From Dasypus novemcinctus (lineage: Eukaryota; Chordata; Mammalia; Cingulata; Dasypodidae), in NCBI RefSeq assembly GCF_030445035.2, contig NC_080682.1, positions 36,888,770 to 36,952,769 on the forward strand: DNA of 64,000 bases. The letters are read 5' to 3'. Shown in pieces: positions 1-13,045 of the stretch; positions within the stretch are counted from its first letter, which is position 1; each line of letters starts with the position of its first letter. The notes beneath the pieces are model-generated. The model ran no database searches and was not told the origin of the DNA. It saw only the letters and a list, made by a program, of their open reading frames with translations. Position numbers and translations under genes: made by a program.

Positions 1-700
1 CTTCATTGCTAACTTCTTCCTTAAATACATTGCCTAATGGGTAATTAGAACATGAACAAAATCAAAATGGACTTCTTCTTCAGACCAAAATGGAGAAGCA
101 GGAACTTTCCTGACTAAAATGAATTAACAAAAGGAAAAGGAAATGAATCAACAGCTTTCAAGATAGTGGACATCAGTCAAAGAAGGGCAATGATCCCTGA
201 ATAATAGGAAAGTGTTAAGGTAAATACTGCAATTGTACCAACATACTGCCTTGGGAGAGTTTCCAGGCAGAAGTATAGGGATTGGAAACCCAGGTAGAGT
301 TCAGCAGTCTCTTGAGTTGAGGAGATATAGATGTGTGATTTAGGAGATGAAAGCATCTATAGTAAATAGAACACAGTACTGTGGAGGGGAGGGCTACACA
401 GAGAAAAAGAGTAGACATCTAGGGATGTTCCTTCTTGAGTGTTCAGCAGATCCCATGGCTTTAAATGCCATCTCTATGCTAATGTCCTGAAATTTTGCAT
501 TTGAGGAAACTCCCCTCGACTCAGGAAAGAAGCATCTGAAGATGAGAGGTAACACTATCTGGCCCTCATACAGTGTCAAGATTAGTGCATTTTTCTATAA
601 GCCAGACTAGAAAATAATATGGCACTGGGTAGAAAACTCAAAGAGTCTTGACTCAGTAGTGGGGAACAATCATCCTAGACCAAATACTGCTCTAGTCCTA
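1..700. other. no gene recognised
   Basis: AT-rich sequence without a coding signature. Only short chance open frames are present, none with a recognisable motif. Some of it may be the upstream part of the L1 relic that becomes recognisable at about 700. Confidence 0.4.
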
Positions 701-2240
701 CCTAACTAAGCGATTTGATAAGCTAATGATAGATTAAATATTGCAGACGGAAGACTAATGAACTTTAACACATAGATATAGACCCAAAAAATGAAGCACA
801 GAGAGAAAAAAGAATTTTCAGAAAGTAACAATATCAATGAACTGTCAGCCAACTTGAAGTCACCTAATATATGTGTAATTGGAGTCTTCTATGGAAGAAG
901 TTTGGAGGGAAAAGGAGAAAATATATTTGAAGAAATAATGATCAGAAAATTTCAAAATTTACTGAAAACTAAAAAAACACAGATTGAATAAGCTGAAAGA
1001 ATCCCAAGAACAAGAAACATGAAGAAAATTATACCAAAGCAAGAAATATTCAAATTGATCAAAACTAGTGATAAGGAGAAAATCTTAAAAGCACCAGAAA
1101 AAAGACATTATGTATAGAGGAACAAAGTAGGGCATAACTGCAAAATTGTCCTTAAAAATAATACAAGGAAGAAGACAGTGGAGTAACAGCTACAAAGTAC
1201 TGAAAGATAATAAATGTCAGCCTACACATTCTATACGCAGCAAATATATACTTTAACAATGAAGGCACAGTAAGTAAATATACAGAAATAGAAATCTGGG
1301 AGAATTCAACCCCAAAAATATTAAAGGAACTCCTTCAAGCTGAAGAAAAGTGATATCAGATGGAAACATGGATATAATCAAAGGAAAGAAAATCATTGTA
1401 AATGGTAACTGCATAGGAATATATATAACTTTTCTTTAATAATTGAATCCCTTTCAAAGATAAGTAGCTTTCAACAAAAACAATAACAATGTAATGAGAG
1501 GTTTCTAACCTGAAAAGCAAAATGAAACATCATACAAAGACTAGAATGGGAGAAATTGAAGTGTACTCTTCTTAGATTCTTACACTATATGTGAAGTATA
1601 TAAAGTCAAAGATACATACTATAACACACGCAGTCACCACTAAAATAATGAAAAATAAATACAGCTAATAAGCCAACAAAGGATGTATTATGAAATTATA
1701 AATTGATAATCCAAAAGAAAGCAGAAAAAGAGGGAAAAGGGATTAAGAAATTGTACAAATAGAAGACAATGTCAGTATAATAAACTTAAATGTAATCATG
1801 TAAATAATGATTTTAAATGAAAATTATCTAAACACACTATTAGAAAGCACAGATTATCAAATTGGCTAAAAACATAACAGCCAACTATATGCTACTTACA
1901 AGTAATGTACTTTAAAATAGATAAACATTGGTTATCCTAAAAGGTGAAATATATACTAAGTAAACACTAATTAAAAGAAAGCTTCAGTGGCTATATTAAT
2001 ATCTGGCAACACATATTTTAAAGAAAGAATATTACCAGGAATAAAAAGTCATTACATAATGATAAGGGGTCAACTCATCAAGCAGACAAAGCAATACTAA
2101 ATGTTTATGCATGTAATAACTGATATTAAAAATGCATGAAGCAAAAACTGATAGAAATGAAATAAAAAAGGCAAAAATAAATCCAAAAATTTATAATCAT
2201 AAGTAAAAATAAATACATCCAATAACTTTTGAAACACATT
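700..2240 (+). repeat. ancient L1 (L1M-type) 5' part
   Basis: The run resembles the A-rich region near the 5' side of old mammalian L1 elements: phrases equivalent to 'aaagcagccagagaaaaaagacattac', 'gtactgaaagaaaa', 'aatgaaggc' and 'aatgtttatgcacctaataac' follow in the expected order. It is heavily diverged and has stops in all frames, so it is a dead relic. The exact subfamily and borders cannot be set by eye. Confidence 0.6.
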
Positions 2241-3889
2241 CTTTAAATTCTCCTTAAACATACCCTAAGTTCAAAAACACTTCAGGAAGTCTTAAGCTTC
2301 ACTCAGTAGTTATATCATTATTAGTAATCTTGGTTTTATGATTTCAAAAGTATTTTATGTATCTTGTAGGTAAAGCATTAAGTAAATTTTAGTGTTATTA
2401 GGAACCAGGATTTTAATAAATTAAAGATTTAAAAATGGAGCTAAGAAAATAAATTGCAATGTTAAATTTGAATTACAGATATAAATTTAAACTATATATT
2501 TTAAAAACATATTTTCTAGCTCTCTCCACCAAGAGGACCTAGAAATAATGGCTTTCCAAGTAGAAATAATGACACTCCAATTGCATTCAGCATCCCTAAC
2601 ACCCATTTTCTGACTTCTAAACACCACTCTTTTCTAAAAAGACTAGGACTCTAAAAAATAACTGAATTAAGGTTACTGCTAGAAAAGTACAAAGTGAGTG
2701 GGTAGTGATTTGCTTCATGGTATATCATTAAAACACAGGCTCAGATCCAACAGAAACTTTCAGCAACTGATTGCTTTATTATTTACAAAACAGTAAGTGT
2801 CCAAGAGAGCAGGGGAAGAGTTTCCATCTTTGATTGTCTCCCAGGGGGGCCTACTGCTCCAGTTAGGTTCATTGCACATACCACTGCTTATTGGAGAAAA
2901 GAGACAAAACTATGCTGCTTGAGTGCTCAGTATTTATCCACCACAGAGGTAGGGACTCCTGACACTAAGAGTTCCTACTCTAAAAGTACCTGAGAATGAA
3001 TGTTCCTGGTTTCCCAATTTAAGGCACATTCTGGCCTTTTCACAGGCCTAACATTCCCCCTGCCTGTGGAGTAAAAACAGACTGAAACATCTGCACACAA
3101 TAGAAAAGGAGGCAAGGGTTGGTGAGTGCAGGGAAATGACCACTGAGCATGTGGTCATGGCTTCCTCGGCAGTGGGCATTGAGACTGTTGTGCCAAGGAG
3201 CCAGGAGTGCCTCAAATATCAATGGGATCATGTCAAAAAGACAGAATGTAGAATTCTGCTTCCAGTAGTAGTAGTCTAGATTATTTAGATGATCTCCCTC
3301 ACCAAGAATAACAAGAAACATTGAACGACTGTTGAACAGTTGTTGAATCTCTTTGAAAGTTTAAGAAAGCTAACATGAATGGGAAGCATTATAAGATAAT
3401 TTTAAAAAATGAAGGGAACTCAGAGTGCTGAGCCCAAGTCTTTGAACCACTTTCCCCAAAATGCATCAGCCAGTTCTCAAAAAGGTGGCCAATGGGTTGA
3501 GAATCTTTGGGATAAAAAGGCAGTTCAATACTCTCCAGAGAAAGACCCTTGCTGATGCCCGTCCCCAAGACCTGGGTTAGTACCTCAAAGGGCAACACAC
3601 TAGAGATAGTAAGAAAAAAATAAATCTAAAAAAAAAATAAAGTAGATTGGCCTACATCTCAGTACCTGATTTACTGATCAGTAAAAGGTTGTTAATTGCC
3701 CTTTCATCTGGCAGAAACAAACATAAGTCATCTCTAGGATATTATTATATTAGGCCTCGAATTTCACTTCAATTTTCAATGCCTGGGATAAAATACAAAG
3801 TAAGGAGGCATACAAAAAGATGAGACAACATGTTTGGAAACCAAGTGAAGCATTAGACAATAAACAATAGAACAGATCCACAGAACACC
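2241..3889. other. no gene recognised; possible unidentified old repeat
   Basis: No coding region is supported. The stretch 2690-3400 is GC-richer than its surroundings and may be an old repeat, but I could not name it. The short frames at 3040-3321 and 3389-3598 show no family motif. Confidence 0.35.
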
Positions 3890-4085
3890 CTGATGAATAT
3901 GTTTTCAGATACAGATTTAAAATAACTATCATGATGAAAATTTTTGAAACTAGATAGTGGTTATGGTTGCATAACATTGTGAGTGTTATTAATGACACTG
4001 AATTGTATACCTAAAAATGATTTAAATGGCAAATTTTATAGATATTTTATTCATAATTTTTTAAAATAAAAATATCTTAAAAAAA
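3890..4085 (+). repeat. L1 3'-end remnant
   Basis: It contains the typical old L1 3'-UTR order: a GTGGTTATGGTTGCATAAC-like phrase, then CACTGAATTGTA, then an AAATGGC...ATTTTAT run, ending in A-rich sequence. Diverged and non-coding. Confidence 0.6.
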
Positions 4086-4140
4086 TTTATTCCTAATCAC
4101 AAATTAGGTTGGGTTTGATTACTTTCTTCCTGCTCATTTA

Positions 4141-4205
4141 CTTAGGTGCAGATTATGACTAATGATTAAATAAAGAGTAATGATTAAATAAAGAGTAATG
4201 ATTTT
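4141..4205. repeat. short tandem duplication
   Basis: A segment reading TAATGATTAAATAAAGAG occurs twice back to back (about 4158-4200), followed by a partial third copy. This is a simple local duplication with no evident function. Confidence 0.6.
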
Positions 4206-5259
4206 ACATATGGGTCTTTGTAATTTTGCTTTTCTGAAGGTTTACATAAGGAACCTCAGTTTGAACATTTAAAAGGTCCTTGATGGTAGTTAAGCCAAGA
4301 ATTTGCCACCTACAATACTTATCAATTTGGAAGAAATATCCTAAATTTCCTGGGTATGCTAGAAAGTGATCTGCTTTACTCACCTGTAAGGCTGTGAAAC
4401 CTGTAAATAAGATACCAGGTGAATTTTCCTAGATCGACTTTGTAAGAATTGGCTCCATAAAGTCAACCTCAGTTTCATAAAAGTGACTGGTCATATATGG
4501 TTACATGAATATCATTCTCAAAGATGATATTCCAGGCAAGGCCTTGGTTGTAAATGAATGTTTCCAATTTTTCTCTAGTTAAAAAGGACATTATTACTGA
4601 ACCTATACCAATAACTATATTGCTATGAAAATAAGATTCTAAAAGAATTTCTGAATTCTGGGAGGCTCAGGCAGGGAAAATAAGCTATTATTTATAAATT
4701 CTTTACTTCAGTTTTAAAAGCAGAGTATAATAAATTGTTATTAGTTATAGATAGCTTAAGAGGAAAGTGAAGGGGCTCTGTGTATACCCAAATATTAGAA
4801 CAACATCATTAAAATTCCAAACAAAAACTGCAATTAGCCATTATCAGTTCTTCCAGACCACTGTAATTCATTCTTGTTCCACTGGATTTTGGGTTAGTAG
4901 TCTCATGAACCAATATGATTCTCAATTAGAGTTTGGGTTATCCCAACTCAGTCCACTGGTATGATCTCAGAGTTGTTTAAGTGATGATCTCAGAAGCTGA
5001 TACCCCAAAATCCTTGGCATAGTCCTTTTCCACAGGACTCTGAGGCAATCTTTTGCTAAAGATAAAGCAATTCTGGCCTTTTGCTGATTGTTGAGCTTCA
5101 GGGAAGATCATGAAAAACAAAATAAGATCTGTAGATGGAAAAGACTTGAAATGGCTATAGTTGGCCTCTTAATTTACTACTGATAATTTTCAGAAGTAAA
5201 AGATTTGAGAAGAGTTAGTTACAAAAATAATGCAACTGACAAGGAAATCTCATTGCCTC

Positions 5260-6175
5260 TATGGCACGTTAAACAAGATCATTTGTCCACATGGTTTTAT
5301 TAATGAATCCTACCAAACATTTAAAGAAGAACTAATATCAACCCTTCTCAAATTCTTCTAAAAACTATGTGTATATATGTATTATTTTTATATAAAAAAA
5401 TATATAAGGGTAGGCAACACATCAGACTCATTCTATGAGACCAGTATTACCCTAATACCAAAACCATAGAAAAGTTCCCGAGAAATTGAAAATGAATATT
5501 CCTTTTGAATGTACATGCAAAAATCTTCTACAAAACACTATTAATAGAAAACAGAATTCAGAAAAATATAAAAATTTTAATGCCATGACCAAATGGGCTT
5601 TATCACAGTGGATAGAGCTGGTTTGATCATATTCAATTTATTATAGTACATAAAATATAGTTCATGTAGTGAAAAGCAGTTTCAAAAAGATTCAAATCTT
5701 CTGCTTGAATTATGTAAACATGTTGACATATACATAAAGTAATATTTATTATATAATCCATATACCCAGTAATCTTTCTTGAACTCATGATTTATTTCTC
5801 CCATTCATTATACTCACACATTTCAGTTGTCTTCATGTATACTATCCACAAATAGTTCTCAAAAATGCATGACTCACCTCTTGCTATCCATCTTTATATG
5901 CAATTTTAAGAGATTTTGCATCATTAATATTTAAGAACCAAATGGTAAGACAGGAGTTCAGGTTAACAGGGGCCAGGTGAGGGTAGGGAATGGGGAATGA
6001 ATGCTTAATTTGTAAAGAGTTTCTATTTGGGGGTAATGGAAATGTTTTGGTGATGATAGTGATAGTAGAACAACTTTGTAAGTGTAATTAACAGCACTGA
6101 ATTATATATTTAAATGTGGTTAAAAGGGAAAATTTTAGGCTGTATATATGTTTCAAATTAAGAGAAAATCATAGG
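5260..6175 (+). repeat. old L1 fragment: ORF2 reverse transcriptase piece and 3' end
   Basis: From 5295 to 5620 the plus strand matches the region of L1 ORF2 around the start of the reverse transcriptase palm (equivalents of 'CATCAGACTCATTCTATGAG', 'CCAGTATTACCCTAATACCA', 'CATGACCAAATGGG'). At 5940-6170 an L1 3'-UTR-like block with GTAATGGAAATGTTTTGG and CACTGAATTATATATTTAAA follows. Frameshifts and stops are frequent, so nothing is functional. Confidence 0.7.
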
Positions 6176-6639
6176 GTTGTACAGCAAAATTAACCCTAAT
6201 ATAAACCATAGAATATAGTTAATAGTACAATTATAATATTCTTCCATCAATCGTAACAAATGTACCATATTAATGCAAGGTGTGAATAATGAACGGAGGT
6301 GCAGTACAGGAACTCTATTTTCTGCATGGTTTTTTTGTAAACCTACCATGCCTCCAATAAAAAGTAAATAAATAAATGCAGTCTGTTAACATGAGCAAAA
6401 AAAAAAGGTCAGGTCAACAAGAGAAAAGGATGGGATGATTAACTTAAGCAATTTGTTTGGTGAATAGAGGAAGGAAGAGGTTGGCTCTAAAACTATAAAA
6501 AGAGAAGAGTATAGTATAACATTATAAATTGGTGTGAGTAATGGTTTTTCTTTGTTATACGTGGTACATTAAATTTTGGACACCAGGAAAAATAGATTCT
6601 TAATCTCAATCCATTCCAGTGGATGTGAACCATGCAGAT

Positions 6640-7000
6640 GTTATTTATAGTTAAGGAGTGTGGGCCAACTGAGTGAGATTGAGCCTTAAGGCTATTACTG
6701 GAGGCTTTATGAAGACAAGGCCACATAGAGGAGTGGGAGCTGAATGTCACAAGAACCCAGAAGAAAAATGAGAAAATGTTGCCATGTGCATTGCCATGTG
6801 TCAGAAAAGCCAAGGACCCAATTATCACCAGCAGCCAGTCCCCCAATGCCACAGTCTGCAGTCTTGAGGAAAAAGCATCACCTTGCTGATTCCTTGATTT
6901 TGTACTCCTAGCCTCAGAACCATGAGGTAATAAATTCCTGTTATTAAGCTAACCCATTATATGGTATTTTTCTTAGCAGACTGGAAACTAAAACGCTTCC
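6640..7000 (+). repeat. MaLR-type LTR, 3' part
   Basis: The end of the block follows the usual MLT1/MST order: AAAGCATCACCTTGCTGATTCCTTGATTTTG, CTCCTAGCCTCAGAACCATGAGG, AATAAATTCCTGTTATTAAGC and GGTATTTTTCTTAGCAGACTGGAAACTAA (phrases read separately). The AATAAA is the LTR poly(A) signal. The 5' border is uncertain. Confidence 0.6.
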
Positions 7001-7639
7001 TAGAAGAATAACTTCCCTTTGCTCTGAAATTTTGCTTTTCTCTTTACTTGGCAAGTACTATTTGTGTAACTAAATATATTTATCAATGCCAAGTACATGC
7101 CAAGTACAAGCCACTAAGTATACAATGAAAATACTGCCCTTGAGAGAAGTCACAATAAAATAAAAATAACAGTAAATGTTTATGAACATTACTGCCGTTG
7201 TTTGGTTGCTTTGCCTTGCTCACTCAGTCTCTAACTCCCTGTCTCATAAGATTGGGACAAAGTAATAAAAAGCCTAAGGGGATTCCAGCATCAGATATGT
7301 GATGTAAAATATCCCATTTTCATCCATGAACACTTAGACACTTTAGCTGAGCCAAGACCAACACTCCTGCTCCTCTGCCCATCTGGTGGTCTCATATTTG
7401 AATACATTGGTCAGGGCCCATTTTGAAAGTAAGTTACCCTCTCTTGGGGAATCAATGAGGCACATCAGGGGTGTTCAGTCTGTAGAAGCCTTGACTGAGA
7501 GATAATTCCTCTGCTCCAGATGATGGAACTTAATACACCTCCCTGTACAAAACAATGGGAACCTCTTGCAAGGTAAACAAAAAATATACATCCAAGTGAA
7601 TTTTTGTCCCTGCCTAACACAAAGACTCAGCAGGGGTTC

Positions 7640-8282
7640 TTTTTTTAAAATATATTTATTGTCTTTATTTTTTTAAAGATACATAGATCACCCAAAATGT
7701 TACATTAAAAAATATAAGAGGTTCCCATATAACCCACTCCCACCCCCCCACGCCTCCCACATCAACAACCTCTTTCATCAGTGTGGCACATTCATTGCAT
7801 TTGATGAATACATTTTGGAGCACTGCTACACCACATGGATTATAGTTTACATTGTAATGTAAACTCTCCCCCAGCCCATTCAGTAGGTTATGGCACGATA
7901 TATAATATCCTGCATCTGTCCCTGCAATACACTCAGGACAACTCCAAGTCCTGAAAATGCCCCCATATCACAACTCTTTTTCCCTCTCCCTGCCCTCAGT
8001 AAATCCTTTTGCCACTGTCTCCGCATCACTGATACAATTTCTTCCATTGTCAGAGTCACAATAATTCTATAGCAGAATACCAGGAAGTCAACTCTAATCC
8101 ATATTTTATTCCTCCATTCTGTGGCCACTGGGATGGTGATGTCCCCTCCACCTCTAAAACACGAAGGGGCTTAGATCCCACATGGTCGATGGAAGGGATT
8201 CTCCTATTTGCAGTTGTATACTCTCTCTTGGTTCCCTGGTGTGATAGTTGGCCATCCTCACCTCCCTGTTAGCTGACCTCAG
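7640..8282 (-). repeat. lineage-specific L1 3'-UTR (minus strand)
   Basis: It starts with the reverse of an A-rich tail, then TAACATTTTGGGTGATCT on the minus strand, and runs through the block shared with copies at 16868, 25042, 27130, 58557, 61733 and 63765 (CATTTTGGAGCACTGCTACACC, CAACTCCAAGTCCTGAAAATGCCCCCA, CCTGGTGTGATAGTTGGCC, as separate phrases). It is a 5'-truncated retrotransposed end with no ORF2. The two overlapping open frames here belong to the repeat. Confidence 0.75.
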
Positions 8283-8476
8283 GAGGGGTTCTAAGCAAGG
8301 GGTCCATGAGCTTGAATTGAAATTCACAGTAATGTTATTCTTGTGGGGACATGTTTTTGTGGGTGTGGTATATTTATTAAAGAATACAAAGTATAGTGTG
8401 AACTTAGTAAAGGGTCCCTGGTTTTCACATGACTGACAAAGGGGTCTATGGAACAAAAAATTTAGAACCGCTATGC
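8283..8476. mobile_element. small hAT-like non-autonomous transposon
   Basis: The left end reads AGGGGTTCTAAGCAAGGGGTCC and the right end contains AAGGGGTCTATGGAAC...TTTAGAACCGCT. These are imperfect terminal inverted repeats of the AGGGGTTCT(T)AA type seen in mammalian hAT MITEs, with the internal 'GGTCCATGA' phrase. No transposase is encoded. Confidence 0.5.
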
Positions 8477-8477
8477 T

Positions 8478-8915
8478 GAAACAAATACTATACAACAGTT
8501 TGGCTTAAACAATGGGAATTTACTGACTCACCATTTCGAGGCCTAGGAGAAACCCCAAACTGAGTTGTCAATTAGACAGTATTTTCTTCTCCCCAAAGAC
8601 TAAAGCATTGTTGGGCTGGCTGCTGGTGATTCTTGATCCTCAACTTTTGTGTTACATGTCAAGGCAACTGATAATGTCTTCTTTCTCCTCCAAGCATTTA
8701 TGACTTCCAGCTTCTCCCCATGGCTTTCTCTTTCCATTTCTGATTCATTTGCTTAAAGGACTCCAGCTATATTGGATTAAGGCCCATCCCCATTCAGTTC
8801 GGGTACACCTTAACTAATAACATCTATTCAGGTCCTATTTATAAATGGGTTCACACCTTCCAGGGGTTGGGGCCTGAGCATGCCTCTTGTGGGGACATGA
8901 TTCAATTCACAACAA
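8478..8915 (-). repeat. MaLR-type LTR (minus strand)
   Basis: Read on the plus strand it has the reverse-complement order of an MLT1/MST LTR: GGCTTAAACAATGGGAATTT, CTCACCATTTCGAGGCC, CATGGCTTTCTC, GGATTAAGGCCCATCC, CCTTAACTAATAACATCT, GGTTCACACCTTCCAGGGGTT and TTCAATTCACAACA. Diverged and non-coding. Confidence 0.6.
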
Positions 8916-9039
8916 GGGAATTCTCTAAGTTGAAGTCATACTTTAAAAAGAAATATGAAAATCAAGTAGAGTTAGCCAGATAAATACGGTTAGAAGAGAA
9001 TTCTAGGAGTGGCGCTGGAGTTCTTTGGGAGCAGCGACA

Positions 9040-9665
9040 AATCTGGGGCTTAAGCAACTTCTTCCAGAGAAGAGGATCCTTGCAAGTCTTGCAAGGAAGA
9101 TCTGGGTCAGCAATCTCTCCAGACATCTACTCAGGATAAGTCGACAAAAATTAAAATGAATTAAAAATTAAAATGAACAAACTACAACAAGGTTTTAGGA
9201 GAAAGACAGATGGTTATGTTCCGGAAGCTAGTAGACCACATCAGTGGCAGCCAGATGAGGAAGGGGTTCACACTGGAAGCTGTTGTTTCCCAGTTAAGCT
9301 TTGTGAAGCCAGATCTTCATATTCTTCAACCAAAACAAGACATTGCCACAGCTTGAATGCAGAAGCAAATGTGAGGATCTGATTTTCTTGTATTTAGCCA
9401 GATACTAAAGAGATTTGCAAAAATGCAAAACAATGCCATTCTTGTCACTAAATTTTTTTGTTTTGGAAAATATAATTATTTTTCATTGAAATATGCCATT
9501 TATATTATACACAGTATGTTTATTATTGTTATTTTCAAATAATTAAATATTCAAAAATTTCTCAGTTTTAATAGCACAATAATTATAAATAAACAAACTC
9601 TTTGGGGTCCTCAATGTAATAAGTTTCTGAGGCCAAAATTTTTGAGAATTGCTGATTTAAACTGT
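9040..9665 (+). mobile_element. hAT (Charlie-like) transposon remnant
   Basis: The short open frame at 9173-9382 ends with residues SSTKTRHCHSLNAEANVRI, like the C-terminal 'S..KTK.RNRL..E.D.R' tail of hAT transposases. The 3' part carries AACTCTTTGGGGTCCTCAAT and AATTTTTGAGAATTGCTG, typical of the 3' end of such elements. Only the last part of the transposase and the 3' UTR remain; the 5' part is missing. Confidence 0.5.
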
Positions 9666-10309
9666 TCTTTATAATTGCAGTAATGTACTTAGAATCTACC
9701 TGTAATTGCCTATTAATATCATTATATTCAATAATGCTAGTATTAATTCTGTTTAATAAATTGGTGGAATCAAAAAAAAAAGAGGAGAATTCTAGGCAGA
9801 AGACTATATTAGCATATCAGAACAGCAATGGTTAGAACTAGATAAACATGACTGGTATTGAATATATTTGTGTATACTTGAAGAGAAATAGAGAGCAATT
9901 CTAGAAAGAGACTGTGGAATTGCTTATGGCTGTCCTTCTCCCAAACTCTCTTTACTAGATTCTGCATCATAAATGTTTAATGAACAATTAGAAAGACAGA
10001 CAATACTTCAGGTCTCAAAGTAGGCAATGGCCCTCTAAGAGGTGACCTGTAACAGTTGCTATGGGACGTGTTACAGAGTGAAGACAGAACAAAGTCAGTA
10101 AACAAGGCAAACCCTGGTTAACAAAGACTATGATGGGCTCTCTAGATAAAAATAGGAAAGATGTAATTTCCTTTGTCATTTCTAAGCCCAACTTTTTCAA
10201 TTTTTTTGAATATTTTCTCAAGAAGGACAAAACATGTCAATTGTAGTTTTATATGGTTATGTTTAAATACCTTTCAAATTTAACCACATGTGAATTGTGT
10301 CATCTTTTC

Positions 10310-10790
10310 CCTCCTTTATTAGAGAAGTTGTGGGTTTACAGAAGAATCATGCATAAAGTACAGGATCCCCGTACAACACCCTGTTATTAACACCTGGCAT
10401 TGGTGTGGAACATTTGTTACAGTTGAAGACAGCATATTTTTATAATTGTATTATTAATTACAGTCCATGGTTTAACTTATGTTTGACTGTGTAGTGTAGA
10501 TTCATGGATTTTTAAAAATTTTCATTATGTTACCATATATACACTTTAACATTCCCCCCTTTAATCATATCCATACATGTATTTTGGTGTTGTTAATAGT
10601 GGTCACAATGCTGTGCTACCATCACGACCATCCATTACCAAGTAATTTCCGTGGTTCTAAGTAAGAACCCTGTAGATTTTAAGCCTTAAATTCCCATTCC
10701 CATCCCCATCCCTTCCTCTGATAACCTAGACTAGATACTGACTCTGTAATTAATTCTTATTTATCCTATATCTTAGCTCCCTTTGAAAAC
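10310..10790 (-). repeat. older L1 3'-UTR (minus strand)
   Basis: Phrases such as GTGGGTTTACAGAAGAATCATGCATAAAGTACAGG and GTCACAATGCTGTGCTACCATCACGACC (each part of a longer run) match the reverse complement of old L1 3' ends. It precedes AT-rich host DNA and is non-coding. Confidence 0.5.
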
Positions 10791-10977
10791 CATCATTATT
10801 ATGAAACCATTTCCAAATCTTTTTGGTTCCAACGATCCCTCCCTCCTTGTAACTCCTGAGCCAATCATGTTGTCCATATTACCTCCGTGCTCTCAGAATC
10901 CACTGCTGAGTGTTATCTCTTTGATGAAGGGCTCTGTTTTAGAATTCTCAAATCAGTGTAGCACCAAGTGCAGGTGA

Positions 10978-12329
10978 TCATCATGCAGTGGTGAAAGGCT
11001 TAGAATTACCCAAGGGAATGGGTTACCAAAGGGAGAAAGTGCTTTATTTTGTGCAATCACAGTGGATTCAAAGTTTCTGAAACTATTTTCTCAAAATACA
11101 GCTTTAATATTTTCCCTATAGTCTTAACCTCCTTAGCTTCTGATTCCTTTAGAGAGTTGGCTCCAATTTACTGAACGGCTCTTGAGAAAAACCTCTCCTG
11201 TGTGCTGTGCAGAATTGAGAGACAATGAACTCTTTCTCAAAGTACTTTTGAAAGGTCCATTTTTCAAGGTGGCATCACCGTATTGTTTATCTTGCTAGAT
11301 AGCTGAAGGAGTTGAGAAGAATGACCAGCCACCTTTTTTAAAGGGTAATTTATTTTTATATCAGCAACTGTTAATTCTGTAAATCACTTTGACATGGGTA
11401 AGCAAAGAGCCCAGTGGTTTTACTCTTCAGATTGGTGAGTTAAAAGAGTTCTTAAATTGACTTCAAACAAGTAAGTTAAATGATTTCCTAAATTGCAAAA
11501 ATGAGTTTAGAAGTCTGGGAAAAGTAATCTCTAAACTCACTGAGAGAATAATTTGATACAAATAATAATGTCTAGTTTTTGCCTTTTTTGGATTCAATTA
11601 TCTGACTTGAATGTACATTTTAGATGAAATTTGTGTTTGGCATAGAGATACTGAAATGTTCTTGAAGATCTATTGACTCCTTGAGTGTTAGAACTAAGGA
11701 GTCATTGCTTCTTTGGATCTTAATTTCTTACTTATTACTTTGATTGGGTATCAGTAGAAAACAGACCTCTGAATCCGAAGACCTGAGGTCCTATTCAACT
11801 TCTGCCCAAATTCACAGGGACTCATAATAATGGTTTTACTCTATTAGAATCTCTGGGCTGGGTAAGGCTGAGAACAATACAGTTTAATAGATTTTTCTGC
11901 TGTCAGCAACTATTATTTATACTTTTTAGGATTCCAAGTAGAATACAGAGTTTTAAAAGCAGAGCCATTATCAATGGTGTATTACTTCATGACCTTTGTT
12001 TACAGAGGCAGTTAGTTGAGATCCTATTCTTAAGTTAAACCCCTGCAAACCCTTTTCTTTTCTAAGTCCCATTGCCTGTGCGACAACAAGATGCCAGCAG
12101 CTTGTCATTTAATTAATTTCTATGCTTAAACACAACCCTCTCCAAACTTTCTTAACAGGAGAGAGAGAAGTCTTTGAAGTCTTTCAGTGAATACTTCTTT
12201 TCTTCCATGTCCTGTGAACATTTTTGTGCAAAAGTGCTGTTGGAATCAGATCCAAAATTCATATTTTATTTTTTTCACCCTCATTTTTTTCTGTCCCCAA
12301 TTACCCTTTTCTTCCATTCCTTTTCATTC
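10978..12329. other. no gene recognised
   Basis: About 1.35 kb with no coding region, repeat or RNA gene that I can name. Confidence 0.4.
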
Positions 12330-13045
12330 CCTTTTCCTTAACTTTTTATTTTGAAGTAATTATAATTTCATAAGATATTTTGAAGATAGGTAGAGAGGTC
12401 CCAAGTACTCTTCATCCAATTTCTCCCAATTTCTACATTTATGTAACTATAGAACAATATCAGAATCTGGAAACTGATATTGGAACCATGTGTGTGTACA
12501 GTTCTCTGCCATTTTATCACATGTATAGATTTGTGTAGCCACATCTCTTTGTAGATAACTTAAGCTGTCTGTGACTTGTGGGTGTGGGACGGTAAGAAGC
12601 TGTAGTCCTGCCCTTGGTGACAATGGCAACGACTCCAGTCCCAGGAAACAGCTTAGCAATGCAAACTTTATAAACTTTAAATATTCAGGAAAATGCAAAC
12701 CAAATGTACTAAAATCTTATCTAGAATGTATAAAGTCAATGCTAAAAACTTACCTAGGTTGTGGACGATATATGCTAATTTAAGTCTATTGAGCACTGAA
12801 ACAAAGAACAATTTAACCTTTCCTCTCTGTATAAAAGGAACTCAAAATTCTTGTTCAAGGCTCAAGTTTGAAACAAAAAGCTCCCGAGTCCAGCCGTCCA
12901 TCAGTAAATCATTTTTCCTTCTCAAAATCATTCCCGAGTCCTGGCCTTTCTATACTCAAATAATTGAACTTCTCTCAACTTCTACAACAGACTTACATTT
13001 TTATTTCTCTGGCATAAATGCACAGGAGTGCTCCATTCATTCTTA
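12330..13045 (-). repeat. L1 3'-UTR interrupted by an LTR
   Basis: 12330-12540 follows the minus-strand order of an old L1 3' UTR (GAAGTAATTATAATTTCATA, AGAGAGGTCCCAAGTACTC, TTTTATCACATGTATAGA). The same element resumes at 12990 with TTTATTTCTCTGGCATAAATGCACAGGAGTG. The piece between is a class I LTR, so the LTR landed inside the L1. Confidence 0.6.
12541..12989 (+). repeat. 5'-truncated class I LTR (ERV-D family)
   Basis: It aligns along its length to the solo LTR at 41148-41626: CTCTTTGTAGATAACTTAAGC, GTGACTTGTGGGTGTGGGA, a TATAAAAGG box at 12831, an AGTAAATCATTT poly(A)-signal-like site and the TTCTACAACA end. The first roughly 25 bases of the LTR are missing, so no target duplication can be read. 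It is visibly diverged from the other copies. Confidence 0.8.
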